Source of the DNA: an uncultured Bacilli bacterium
Lineage (GTDB): Bacteria; Bacillota_I; Bacilli_A; RF39; UBA660
DNA length: 5,347 nt
Assembly (NCBI GenBank): GCA_947589725.1
Contig: CANQCQ010000069.1
Coordinates: 1-5,347 of the forward strand
Direction: 5' to 3'
The position numbers and the translations under genes were made by a program. The notes under the pieces are model-generated. The model made no database searches. It saw nothing but the letters and a program-made list of their open reading frames with translations, and was not told the DNA's origin. Below, piece by piece: positions 1 through 5,346 of the stretch (position 1 is its first letter; each line of letters begins with the position of its first letter).

Positions 1-3000
1 ATTTATATGTTCCTCCAATTGCACTTTCTCCAACTTGTGCATTACTTACTGACCAAGAATCTCCTATAAACAATAATTTTTTACCAACTTTTCTTTGCGT
101 AGGTGTAGTAACAGTTGCATCTGATGGCACATACAAGCCATAAAAATCCTCTGTTAAATCTACTTTTATGTTTCTTTGTTTTGATTCATTGAATTCAACT
201 CTATAGTATGAAGTAGTAGTAGAATTTTCTTCTGCATTTTGACTACTTGATATTTTCTTATAACCATTGCCTTCATCAGCAGAAACCTCACAAGGTCCAG
301 CAGCTATAATAACAAATTTAGCGGCATTTGTTCTAAATTCTACTTCATAGGAAGATTTATTTTTTTCAGATTTAACCATATTTCCAATAATTCCACGATT
401 TACATCTGCAAAAGATGAGCTCCCTGTAAACACAAGTTGAGAATTATATGATTTAAAAATAGGGTTAACTGTTCCTTCATTGTTATTATTAGCCCATACA
501 GTATTTATCGGACTAATTGGCTCTATGGAACTATCTCCATCAGAACCACAGTATACTACTTTAGCTGTAGCTGCACTATACTCTGATATTGGAGTTTCAT
601 TTACAGTAATTGTACTTGGTATTTTTACTTCAATTCCATTTTTTAAATCTTCTTTTGTATATTTTGTATTTTCTGCACCTATTTTTAGGCTATCTGGAAT
701 AAATTCCGTTTCCTCTGGTATATTATCTTTTAAATTTGCAACATTTATAAGGTCTCCATTATTAGTTATTTCTACATTATAAGTTATCTGTTCCCCTTCT
801 TGTACATAATTTGAATTCTTACCTTCTATTTTTGCAGTTTTTGTTCCAGTAATTCCACTATTTTGTGTAGCCTCTTTCTTTACAGTAATTGTCACAGAAT
901 TTGTATCTTTTTCATCTACTTTTGCTGTATTTGTTATTACTTTTTGTGTACCTGTAAAGTCTTCTACAATTACATCAAAAGTAATGCTCAATCCTATTTC
1001 TTTATTTGCTTCTACATCTCCTATTATTCCACTTTTTAAAACTTCTTGATCATATTCGGTTTTTTCACCATTTACTTTTATACTATCTTCTACAAATCTC
1101 GTACCACTTGGAATATTATCTTTTACAGTTACAACTTTATCTTCTCCATTTTTACTTATATCTATTTTATAAGTAATTTTATCTCCAACTTTAGCTGTAG
1201 TTTCTCCTCCTTCTATTGTTGCCGTTTTATTCGTTGTTAATTTTTCCTCTGGTAATTTATTAGCTATTAATCCTGCATTTATATTTTCTGCAATAATAAT
1301 TGTATCATTTGCCCTATCTAAATCTAACACATCTGTCTCTAATGTTTCTTTATTAAATCTACTATTGTTTTTAGCTACATCTCCAGCATCTTGTTCTGTT
1401 AATATGTATTCTTTACCTAATTCAATTTTTACTTTATATTTCCCTCTTTGTAGATTTTTAAAATTATAACTTCCATCTTCCCCTGTAACAATCGGATCAA
1501 TTGTTTTTCCTAATAAATCAGTTACTTTACCATTTGTTTCTGATAACAATGTTAATGTTATATTGCTTAAAGGTGTTTCCCCACTTTCTTTTACTCCATT
1601 TTTGTTACTATCAAGCCATACTAAACCTTTTACTTCTCTATCTATAACTGACATTTCTTCTATTGATGTTTTTAATTCATTTACATCTTCTTGTGTAATT
1701 GCTGTTGCTCTATTAGCATATAAATCTAAAGGCTTATTATTCTCTGTTTTTAAATATAAATCTATTTCTAATGTTGTATGTGCTTTTACCATTCCCGTTA
1801 AAAGAAAAGCTGTAGCTTCTTGCTTTACTTCTCCTAAAGGTTTATCCGTCCAGCTATGGTCTAATAATCCAGGATCTGTTACTGTTATGTTCTCTTCTGT
1901 TAAATTGTTTTCATTTGTTATCTTTAAATTTAAGTTTCCATCTCCATTACTATCTACTCCATTTGCTGATACATTGATAGAGTCTATAGTAAAGCTTCCA
2001 TTAAAACTACTACCTCTTTGATCATCATTATAAGGTAATACATCTAATAATTTAAACGAATTTAAATCAGAATCAGATTTATTAGAAAATGTTAAAACAT
2101 AATGCAAAGTTTCTCCAATTTCTATTGCTGGAATCTCTCTTTTCATTGTAAATACATGAGATAATAAATTTACCACAGTTATATCTGTTTTTGCCGTCAT
2201 TGATGAAGTTCTTTGATCATTTCCTACTCTGTATTTACCATCTTTTCCTGGTAGTTCCATAATTTTAGCAGTTGCTGTATATATGTGATTATTGTCAGTA
2301 TCTTCACTTATATATGCTGTAAAATTTAAATCTGGTATATTTTCTATAGTTGTACAATCTTCTTTTTGCCAAGTTAATGTAGTTGAACCATCCTCATTTG
2401 TAATAATAGTTGGTTCATTCTCACTTGAGCTTCCCGGTTTATAAGTTAGACCTTTTGGTAAAGTTACAATAAGCTGTATTTTTGCCCCTGTAACATCTGG
2501 ATCAGTTGGAAGTGCTTTACTTAGATTTGTTTTTACATCATACTCTACTTCATTTTCTGCATTTCCTATATCATATATATTTGGATTTTTATTTTCTGTT
2601 TGTTTTGCAGTCATTTCAACTCCTAGTTTTGCTGCTAAAATTTTTAAACTATCCCCATATCTTATAGCATCCCACCAATCCCTATGCTGTACACTCCAAG
2701 AATGAGTGCCAGGCACTAAATTTCCATCTTCATCATAAGCTGATTTTACATATTGTAGATGTTCAATTTTATATATCTTATCGCCATAATCTTTTATATC
2801 GTTAGTAAGTAAATGCGTTTGTCTGGTTCTATCCAAATCATTTTCAGTATTGTAAAGTCTAACATCAGATACAATCTGGGCAACTTGATTAATAGGCGCA
2901 TCTTTTTTTATTTTAAATGGCACATTTAGACCCAGTTGCTGTTCTTTTTTAATTGTACCCGTTACTGATTCTCCCATTACCCCTACACATATTTTTTTAT

Positions 3001-4873
3001 CGTTCTCCAAGCTTTCTAAAGTATCATAATATTTCAAATCATCCATTGAAGTATTTATCATTTCTTGATCATTTATCCAACCTGTTCCATCTTCTTTGGC
3101 TGCAAATAAATAATTACATGTTATTAGATATCCTTCATCTCTATCTAACTTAGTATTCCATAATGAAGTTACAAATTGTGATTCATCAGCTCCTATCTCT
3201 ATGGCTTCATCATCAAATTTTAATAATATATCATAATCTACAATACTGTCTTTTAACATATTTGTTTGCTCAGCTGCTACTTCTGTTCGAACCAATATAT
3301 CACTGCCTATATATTCACTTGCATTTCCAGATCCAAAAGCAGTTGATAATTCAGTAAACTGATCTTTTAAGTACCTTTGGACTTTAAAAAAACTAGGTTC
3401 AATATTAGCTACCATATCTATTGAAGCTGAATCATTATCAGATTTTACATCATGTGTTGCTATGTCTCCACTAATTGTTTCTATATTCATATTAGAAACT
3501 TTAACAGTTACGTTTGTATTTGTATTTTCTTTCATAAATTCTTCATCTGCATCTATTGCAATGCAGAAAATACCTGTCGAAATTATTCCAATATTTTCAT
3601 CATAAGATTTCTCATCATCAGAATTATAAGCTGCTCTATCAATTCTATCAGGAAATGCTTCTGAAATAGCCCAATTAGAAATTTTTACTTCTATTTTATG
3701 AGCTTCATGATTATCTGTCATAGTTAAATCACCATTTTGATAAACTACTCTCCTTAAATCATTATAAAAATAATTACTTTCTATATTTTTAGAATACGGA
3801 ATAGTCCATCCAGTCCAAGATGATTCAGGTATAACATTTTTTGAATCTCCTAATGTATCTCCTGTATTCATATTATATTTATAATTGTATAATCTAGCTG
3901 TTTGAGATCTATCTGAAGTTGTACCACCATTTCCATTATCTGTTAATAATACACTATAATCTATATCAAATTTTATATCGCCTTGCGGTTTTTCTATTCC
4001 TTTTAATCCTTTTTCTTTGTTTTCTCCTATAAATCCAAATGAAAAGTTATATACATTTAATCTGATTTCTTTATCATCTTGCGTCATTACAGTATTGTTG
4101 TTTGGACAATTAAGCGCAATGTCATATTTATTTGTAGCACTTACAATTACAGGTTCCTCTATTTTTAAATCTGATTCTTCTCCTTCTTCATTTCCTACCA
4201 AACTTACTTTAATATCTTCTGGCGCAAATTGAAATTTATTTTCAGCCCATAAAACTTTTGCAGAAAGTAACAATGCTTTTTCTCCTGGTATACTTACTTG
4301 ATTATCTTTCATAGTATAATATCCAACAAATGTTAATCCATCTTCTGAAATAATACTCCCTGGATCTGCCCATCCCATTGTAGTTAAATCCCATCTAACT
4401 TTACCATTACAGCTATCAGGCAATTTTGCAACTATTTTTATTGTACCAACTTCTAAACTTTGAGTTTCACCTTCTTTTAGTCCCATACCCACATCTACTG
4501 TATATGACAAAAAATCAAGTGTACGTATTATATTATTGTCTGGACTTTCATCATTTCCAGGATCATTATTTCCATCAAAATAACCTTCTCCTGTTTTTCT
4601 TTCAGTAATTTTTAATGACTTTACTAATGCTTTTTGCCCTGCTGTTTTATCAAAACTTTCTTCTACTTGTTCCATTCGTTCTTTAGTAGATACTGATGCT
4701 AAAAATTTATCTGTTTTTGAACTAATCATTGTTTTTACAGTAGAAGAAAAAGTCATGCATAGCATAACACAATAAAATATTATTGCAAATAATAATATTC
4801 CTTTTATATTTATTCTTCTAGCTTTATTACCATATCTACAGCCTTTTTTTATTCTATTTGAATCTTTATTCAT
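1..4873 (-). CDS. Giant multidomain surface protein with SdrD/DUF11-type repeats and a C-terminal SGNH hydrolase domain (3' partial)
   Basis: An uninterrupted minus-strand frame begins at ATG 4873-4871 and runs to the window edge, giving 1624 residues with no stop. The start is well defined: an in-frame TGA lies at 4900-4898, no other in-frame start lies between, and a G6 Shine-Dalgarno sits 8 bases upstream. The order is: basic tail, membrane segment at 25-44, acidic Asn/Asp-rich ectodomain, DUF11-like modules, SdrD B-like repeat (~1081-1206), two DUF11-type repeats (~1213-1440), beta-sandwich-like module (~1470-1590), and SGNH block I (GDSW, 1604-1607). Proteins of this plan are exported and act at the cell surface as stalks or adhesins. 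The esterase-type domain at the far end suggests action on acylated glycans or other esters, which is inference. Few cysteines and many short beta-forming segments fit a stalk. No sorting motif is visible because the C-terminus is missing. Exact function and ligand are unknown. Confidence 0.93.
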   Translation of the reverse strand, partial: MNKDSNRIKKGCRYGNKARRINIKGILLFAIIFYCVMLCMTFSSTVKTMISSKTDKFLASVSTKERMEQVEESFDKTAGQKALVKSLKITERKTGEGYFDGNNDPGNDESPDNNIIRTLDFLSYTVDVGMGLKEGETQSLEVGTIKIVAKLPDSCNGKVRWDLTTMGWADPGSIISEDGLTFVGYYTMKDNQVSIPGEKALLLSAKVLWAENKFQFAPEDIKVSLVGNEEGEESDLKIEEPVIVSATNKYDIALNCPNNNTVMTQDDKEIRLNVYNFSFGFIGENKEKGLKGIEKPQGDIKFDIDYSVLLTDNGNGGTTSDRSQTARLYNYKYNMNTGDTLGDSKNVIPESSWTGWTIPYSKNIESNYFYNDLRRVVYQNGDLTMTDNHEAHKIEVKISNWAISEAFPDRIDRAAYNSDDEKSYDENIGIISTGIFCIAIDADEEFMKENTNTNVTVKVSNMNIETISGDIATHDVKSDNDSASIDMVANIEPSFFKVQRYLKDQFTELSTAFGSGNASEYIGSDILVRTEVAAEQTNMLKDSIVDYDILLKFDDEAIEIGADESQFVTSLWNTKLDRDEGYLITCNYLFAAKEDGTGWINDQEMINTSMDDLKYYDTLESLENDKKICVGVMGESVTGTIKKEQQLGLNVPFKIKKDAPINQVAQIVSDVRLYNTENDLDRTRQTHLLTNDIKDYGDKIYKIEHLQYVKSAYDEDGNLVPGTHSWSVQHRDWWDAIRYGDSLKILAAKLGVEMTAKQTENKNPNIYDIGNAENEVEYDVKTNLSKALPTDPDVTGAKIQLIVTLPKGLTYKPGSSSENEPTIITNEDGSTTLTWQKEDCTTIENIPDLNFTAYISEDTDNNHIYTATAKIMELPGKDGKYRVGNDQRTSSMTAKTDITVVNLLSHVFTMKREIPAIEIGETLHYVLTFSNKSDSDLNSFKLLDVLPYNDDQRGSSFNGSFTIDSINVSANGVDSNGDGNLNLKITNENNLTEENITVTDPGLLDHSWTDKPLGEVKQEATAFLLTGMVKAHTTLEIDLYLKTENNKPLDLYANRATAITQEDVNELKTSIEEMSVIDREVKGLVWLDSNKNGVKESGETPLSNITLTLLSETNGKVTDLLGKTIDPIVTGEDGSYNFKNLQRGKYKVKIELGKEYILTEQDAGDVAKNNSRFNKETLETDVLDLDRANDTIIIAENINAGLIANKLPEEKLTTNKTATIEGGETTAKVGDKITYKIDISKNGEDKVVTVKDNIPSGTRFVEDSIKVNGEKTEYDQEVLKSGIIGDVEANKEIGLSITFDVIVEDFTGTQKVITNTAKVDEKDTNSVTITVKKEATQNSGITGTKTAKIEGKNSNYVQEGEQITYNVEITNNGDLINVANLKDNIPEETEFIPDSLKIGAENTKYTKEDLKNGIEVKIPSTITVNETPISEYSAATAKVVYCGSDGDSSIEPISPINTVWANNNNEGTVNPIFKSYNSQLVFTGSSSFADVNRGIIGNMVKSEKNKSSYEVEFRTNAAKFVIIAAGPCEVSADEGNGYKKISSSQNAEENSTTTSYYRVEFNESKQRNIKVDLTEDFYGLYVPSDATVTTPTQRKVGKKLLFIGDSWSVSNAQVGESAIGGTYK
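2..91 (-). other. SGNH/GDSL hydrolase domain, first ~30 residues only
   Basis: The last visible residues read KKLLFIGDSWSVSNAQVGES. A hydrophobic beta strand followed by G-D-S-W-S is block I of the SGNH/GDSL superfamily, with S1606 as the expected nucleophile. Known members are esterases, acetyl-xylan or peptidoglycan O-acetyl esterases, lipases and related enzymes. The blocks with the oxyanion-hole Gly and Asn and the catalytic Asp-x-x-His lie beyond the left edge, so activity cannot be confirmed here. Confidence 0.75.
104..466 (-). other. Beta-sandwich module preceding the SGNH hydrolase (residues ~1470-1590)
   Basis: This region contains SYEVEFRTNAAKFVI, then YYRVEF and RNIKVDLTEDFYGLYVPS, directly before the hydrolase block. 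The layout 'x-V-E-F-R-T-x-A ... R-x-I-x-V-x-L ... F-Y-G-[LIV]-Y-V' and then a GDS block is what I know from SGNH esterases with an N-terminal jelly-roll partner domain, as in CE2-type carbohydrate esterases and some phage tail hydrolases. It probably helps bind substrate or complete the active-site cleft. The assignment rests on pattern only. Confidence 0.6.
539..847 (-). other. DUF11-type repeat 2, with an atypical C-terminal part (residues ~1343-1445)
   Basis: The first two thirds align by eye with repeat 1: GTKTAKIEG, E-G-E-Q-I-T-Y-N-V-E-I-T-N-N-G-D, L-K-D-N-I-P-E-E-T-E-F-I-P-D-S. The last part differs. Where repeat 1 has I-T-N-T-A-K-V, this copy has a short PISEYSAATAKVVYCGS stretch with a lone cysteine, and then runs into the linker before the beta-sandwich and hydrolase modules. 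Either the repeat is shortened or its last strands have been replaced at a domain junction. Confidence 0.7.
860..1237 (-). other. DUF11-type repeat 1 (residues ~1213-1338)
   Basis: The repeat reads T-N-K-T-A-T-I-E-G-G, then K-V-G-D-K-I-T-Y-K-I, V-T-V-K-D-N-I-P-S-G-T-R-F-V and I-T-N-T-A-K-V, which is the full consensus order of the DUF11 family (conserved repeat domain of surface proteins). It follows the SdrD B-like repeat after a short LPEEK linker and is followed directly by a second, related copy. The family forms tandem beta-sandwich stalks; catalytic activity is not expected. Confidence 0.82.
1256..1633 (-). other. SdrD B-like repeat (residues ~1081-1206)
   Basis: The module begins VKGLVWLDSNKNGVKESGE, continues with T-P-L-S-N-I-T-L-T-L and G-E-D-G-S-Y-N-F-K-N-L, and ends INAGLIANK. 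This is the characteristic order of SdrD B-like/Cna-B-type repeats: G-x-V-W-x-D-x-N-x-N-G at the start, then P-L-x-x-[IV]-x-[VL]-x-L, a D-G-x-Y-x-F-x-N-L turn, and a closing strand with I-N-A-G-[LI]. The D-x-N-x-N-G acidic loop (1088-1093) and E1096/E1099 fit the calcium site that stiffens Sdr B repeats in staphylococcal proteins. A stalk role is established for the family. Confidence 0.82.
1640..2584 (-). other. Two DUF11-like beta-sandwich modules (residues ~764-905 and ~906-1078)
   Basis: The first module carries a VTLPKGLTYKPGS motif and TSSMTAKTDITVVN. The second carries PAIEIGETLHYVLTFSNKS, LLDVLPYNDD, and a T-L-E-I-D-L-Y strand. The phrase pattern 'G-[ED]-T-[IL]-x-Y-x-[IVL]-x-x-x-N-x-S ... 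L-x-D-x-L-P' is typical of DUF11 and related isopeptide-type repeats, which occur as rigid stalk units of surface proteins. Residues 974-979 (D-S-N-G-D-G) look like a calcium-binding loop. Isopeptide cross-links are possible, but the Lys/Asn/Glu triads cannot be assigned by eye. Confidence 0.6.
2852..3400 (-). other. Central ectodomain module with GTGW/YYDTLESL/VGVM motifs (residues ~492-674)
   Basis: This module runs from IEPSFFKVQRYL to VSDVRLY. Internal landmarks are an acidic VDYDILLKFDDEAIEIG strand region, DGTGW with W599, DDLKYYDTLESL, and a KKICVGVMGES strand. The pattern resembles a module I associate with large secreted clostridial proteins that also carry DUF11 or SdrD repeats, but this rests on memory, not a search. 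No catalytic triad or metal site is obvious. A beta-sandwich spacer or ligand-binding domain is the most likely reading. Confidence 0.45.
4109..4525 (-). other. N-terminal beta-rich ectodomain module (residues ~117-255)
   Basis: This part of the large protein opens with RTLDFLSYTVD and contains W-D-L-T-T-M-G-W, a GYYTM strand and an IPGEKALLLSAKVL stretch. It closes with VIVSATNKYDIALN. The alternation of hydrophobic and polar residues and the short loops indicate a beta-sandwich. I recall similar opening and closing motifs in very large surface proteins of gut Bacillota, often with the same MGW signature, but I cannot name a family from sequence alone. A structural or adhesive role in the stalk is inferred. 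Confidence 0.5.
4742..4801 (-). other. N-terminal signal-anchor or signal peptide hydrophobic segment
   Basis: Residues 1-24 are strongly basic (several Lys/Arg, including an RR at 19-20). They are followed by a hydrophobic run at about 25-42 with the core GILLFAIIFYCVMLCM, then polar SST residues. This is the expected layout of a Sec signal peptide or uncleaved signal anchor for export of the large ectodomain. No convincing A-X-A cleavage site is seen near the end of the run, so an uncleaved anchor is possible. A lipobox is also absent: the cysteines at 35 and 39 lie inside the hydrophobic core. Confidence 0.8.
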
Positions 4874-4881
4874 TAAACTTT

Positions 4882-4887
4882 CCCCCC
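4882..4887 (-). promoter_or_regulatory. Shine-Dalgarno of the large surface-protein gene (G6 tract)
   Basis: The minus strand reads GGGGGGAAAG just before the start, with the G6 run 8 bases from ATG 4873. It can pair with the CCUCC anti-Shine-Dalgarno through one G-U wobble. This supports the chosen start. A pure G homopolymer is unusual for a ribosome site in such an AT-rich genome, where AGGAG or GGAGG forms are the norm (compare the AGGAG at 5060-5064). Confidence 0.75.
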
Positions 4888-4906
4888 ATTTTTTAAGTCA
4901 ACCAAT

Positions 4907-4963
4907 AGGTAAATAGAATATCCTATGCTTTCCTACTTAGAGTATAAGATATAATATTTACCT
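4907..4963. repeat. 9-bp inverted repeat flanking the P2 start region, possible operator pair
   Basis: AGGTAAATA at 4907-4915 and its exact complement TATTTACCT at 4955-4963 are centred 48 bp apart. One arm overlaps the -10 and spacer of P2; the other lies in the leader after the start point. Because the arms straddle the transcription start, they could not both be in an RNA made from P2. A DNA-level role, such as paired operator half-sites, is the simplest functional reading. Chance is a real alternative in sequence this AT-rich. Confidence 0.35.
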
Positions 4964-4979
4964 CATTAATTATTTTCAA
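4951..4979 (-). promoter_or_regulatory. Sigma-A-like promoter P2 for the surface-protein gene
   Basis: On the minus strand TTGAAA (4979-4974) is followed after exactly 17 bases by TATTAT (4956-4951). Each hexamer is one mismatch from the vegetative consensus TTGACA/TATAAT. Transcription would begin near 4944, giving a leader of about 70 bases before the start codon. No extended -10 is seen. Confidence 0.62.
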
Positions 4980-4990
4980 TTTTTATTATT

Positions 4991-5005
4991 TTTTACTTTG
5001 TAAAA
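4991..5005. repeat. Small AT-rich hairpin, stem TTTTAC/GTAAAA
   Basis: A 6-bp perfect inverted repeat (4991-4996 and 5000-5005) with a 3-base loop lies just downstream of the leader-ORF microsatellite in the minus-strand transcript and overlaps the end of the 18-codon frame. The stem is AT-rich and no U tract follows in either direction, so it is a poor intrinsic terminator. A role in folding the leader is possible but unproven. Confidence 0.35.
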
Positions 5006-5006
5006 G

Positions 5007-5054
5007 TTATCTGTGTGTGTGTGTGTACTCTCCCAACGTTTTCACGCATCTCAT
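5007..5054 (-). CDS. Possible leader peptide containing a (CA)7 repeat, 15 aa (or 18 aa from a second ATG)
   Basis: AGGAG (5064-5060) lies 5 bases before ATG 5054-5052; the frame reads MRCVKTLGEYTHTHR and ends at TAA 5009-5007. A second ATG at 5049-5047, 10 bases from the same ribosome site, opens another frame of 18 codons, MRENVGRVHTHTQITFTK, ending at TAA 4995-4993. The candidate is supported by a strong promoter directly upstream and a good ribosome site, not by any recognised family. Changing the number of CA units would change its frame and end. It could instead be non-coding leader sequence with a chance start. Confidence 0.3.
   Translation of the reverse strand: MRCVKTLGEYTHTHR
5012..5025. 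repeat. (TG)7/(CA)7 dinucleotide microsatellite
   Basis: Seven uninterrupted TG units on the + strand (CA on the minus strand) stand out in an AT-rich intergenic region. They lie between the two promoters, about 32 bases upstream of the -35 of P2, and inside both frames of the short leader ORF. Such tracts are prone to slipped-strand gain or loss of units. Confidence 0.9.
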
Positions 5055-5085
5055 ATTTTCTCCTTTTATTTATCTCGTTGTTTAT

Positions 5086-5114
5086 ATAATATCATATAAA
5101 ATTTATAATTTCAA
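5086..5114 (-). promoter_or_regulatory. Sigma-A-like promoter P1 with extended -10, upstream of the short leader ORF
   Basis: TTGAAA (5114-5109), a 17-base spacer and TATTAT (5091-5086) repeat the hexamers and spacing of the inner promoter. A TGA precedes the -10, giving the TGn extended -10 motif, so this looks the stronger of the two. Initiation near 5079 would place the AGGAG site and ATG of the short leader ORF about 25 bases downstream. It would give the large gene a second, roughly 205-base leader. Confidence 0.62.
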
Positions 5115-5203
5115 AGCAATATTCTTCCCTTTTTTACATTTTCTACAATTTTATTTATATAATTTATCTATATATCAGCATTTTCTGGGCTTTTCGTTCT
5201 TGT
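5115..5203. other. Spacer between P1 and the 11-bp repeat array, no gene seen
   Basis: This stretch is AT-rich with no ORF carrying a ribosome site on either strand, no hairpin with a T tract, and no RNA fold I recognise. The hydrophobic + strand frame that crosses it reflects T-rich composition. It may hold upstream activating sequence for P1. Confidence 0.5.
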
Positions 5204-5246
5204 GTTACATTTTTGTTGCATTTTTGTTACATTTTTGTTACATTTG
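5204..5246. repeat. Four tandem 11-bp repeats beside the tRNA fragment
   Basis: The + strand unit GTTACATTTTT occurs at 5204-5214, 5215-5225 (one change, GTTGC), 5226-5236, and 5237-5246 (truncated, GTTACATTTG). On the minus strand each reads AAAAATGTAAC. The array lies 22 bases from the tRNA-Gln fragment. An 11-bp period places each unit on about the same helix face. Tandem direct repeats next to an att core are typical of integrase arm-type sites; iterons of a replication protein are the other common explanation. Confidence 0.8.
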
Positions 5247-5267
5247 TTTTATTGCACTTTTGTTCTT

Positions 5268-5311
5268 CTAGGCTGGCTAGATTCGAACTAGCGCATGCCA
5301 GAGTCAAAGTC
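5268..5311 (-). other. 3' half of tRNA-Gln(UUG), probable att core of an integrative element
   Basis: The minus strand contains the anticodon loop CTTTGAC (5309-5303, anticodon TTG at 5307-5305), the 3' anticodon stem TCTGG, a CATGC variable loop and a perfect T arm GCTAG-TTCGAAT-CTAGC (5292-5276). The acceptor strand CAGCCTA and discriminator G (5268) follow. A72 and G73 suit the U1-A72 pair and G73 typical of glutamine tRNA. The 5' side departs: the base preceding AGA breaks the anticodon stem (only 3 of 5 pairs form), and no D arm or 5' acceptor strand lies upstream. CCA is not encoded. A tRNA ending abruptly at the anticodon loop is the usual duplicated core left by tyrosine-recombinase integration; a decayed tRNA pseudogene is the alternative. 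Confidence 0.7.
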
Positions 5312-5329
5312 TTATCTTTCATCTAACTT

Positions 5330-5346
5330 TTAACATTTTTTGTTAA
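5330..5346. repeat. Short inverted repeat TTAACA-T5-TGTTAA at the right edge
   Basis: A 6-bp perfect inverted repeat (5330-5335 and 5341-5346) surrounds five T residues, 19 bases beyond the tRNA fragment. It is too AT-rich for a dependable terminator hairpin. It could be a binding palindrome next to the att core. All minus-strand frames entering from the right edge close by 5323, one of them with TAG at 5325-5323, so a gene from beyond the edge might end here. Confidence 0.3.

Noticed and set aside
2702..2740. VPGTH stretch in the large protein as an LPxTG-type sorting motif
   Set aside because: It is internal (around residues 715-725), is not followed by a hydrophobic segment and basic tail, and differs from LPxTG. 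A real anchor, if present, would be at the unseen C-terminus.
480..4608. Eight + strand ORFs of 60-152 codons opposite the large gene (for example 480-782, 1563-2021, 4017-4232)
   Set aside because: All lie antisense to a continuous, domain-bearing minus-strand frame. Their translations are Leu/Ser/Phe/Ile-rich shadows with no recognisable motif, and a convincing ribosome site is lacking.
4887..4889. Alternative upstream ATG in the leader of the large gene (overlapping the G6 tract)
   Set aside because: It is out of frame with the large gene and stops after seven codons.
5017..5271. + strand ORF of 84 codons, very hydrophobic, resembling a membrane protein
   Set aside because: The hydrophobicity comes from T-rich DNA (Phe, Leu, Ile, Tyr codons). 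It begins in the TG microsatellite, has no ribosome site, and runs across the minus-strand promoter P1 and the 11-bp repeats.
5268..5311. Complete functional tRNA-Gln gene
   Set aside because: No D arm or 5' acceptor strand can be found upstream, and the 5' anticodon stem pairs at only three of five positions.
5239..5320. Minus-strand ORF of about 31 codons (MKDKTLTLACASS...) reading through the tRNA fragment
   Set aside because: Most of its length is tRNA sequence and repeat units read as codons. It lacks a good ribosome site and has a stop immediately upstream.
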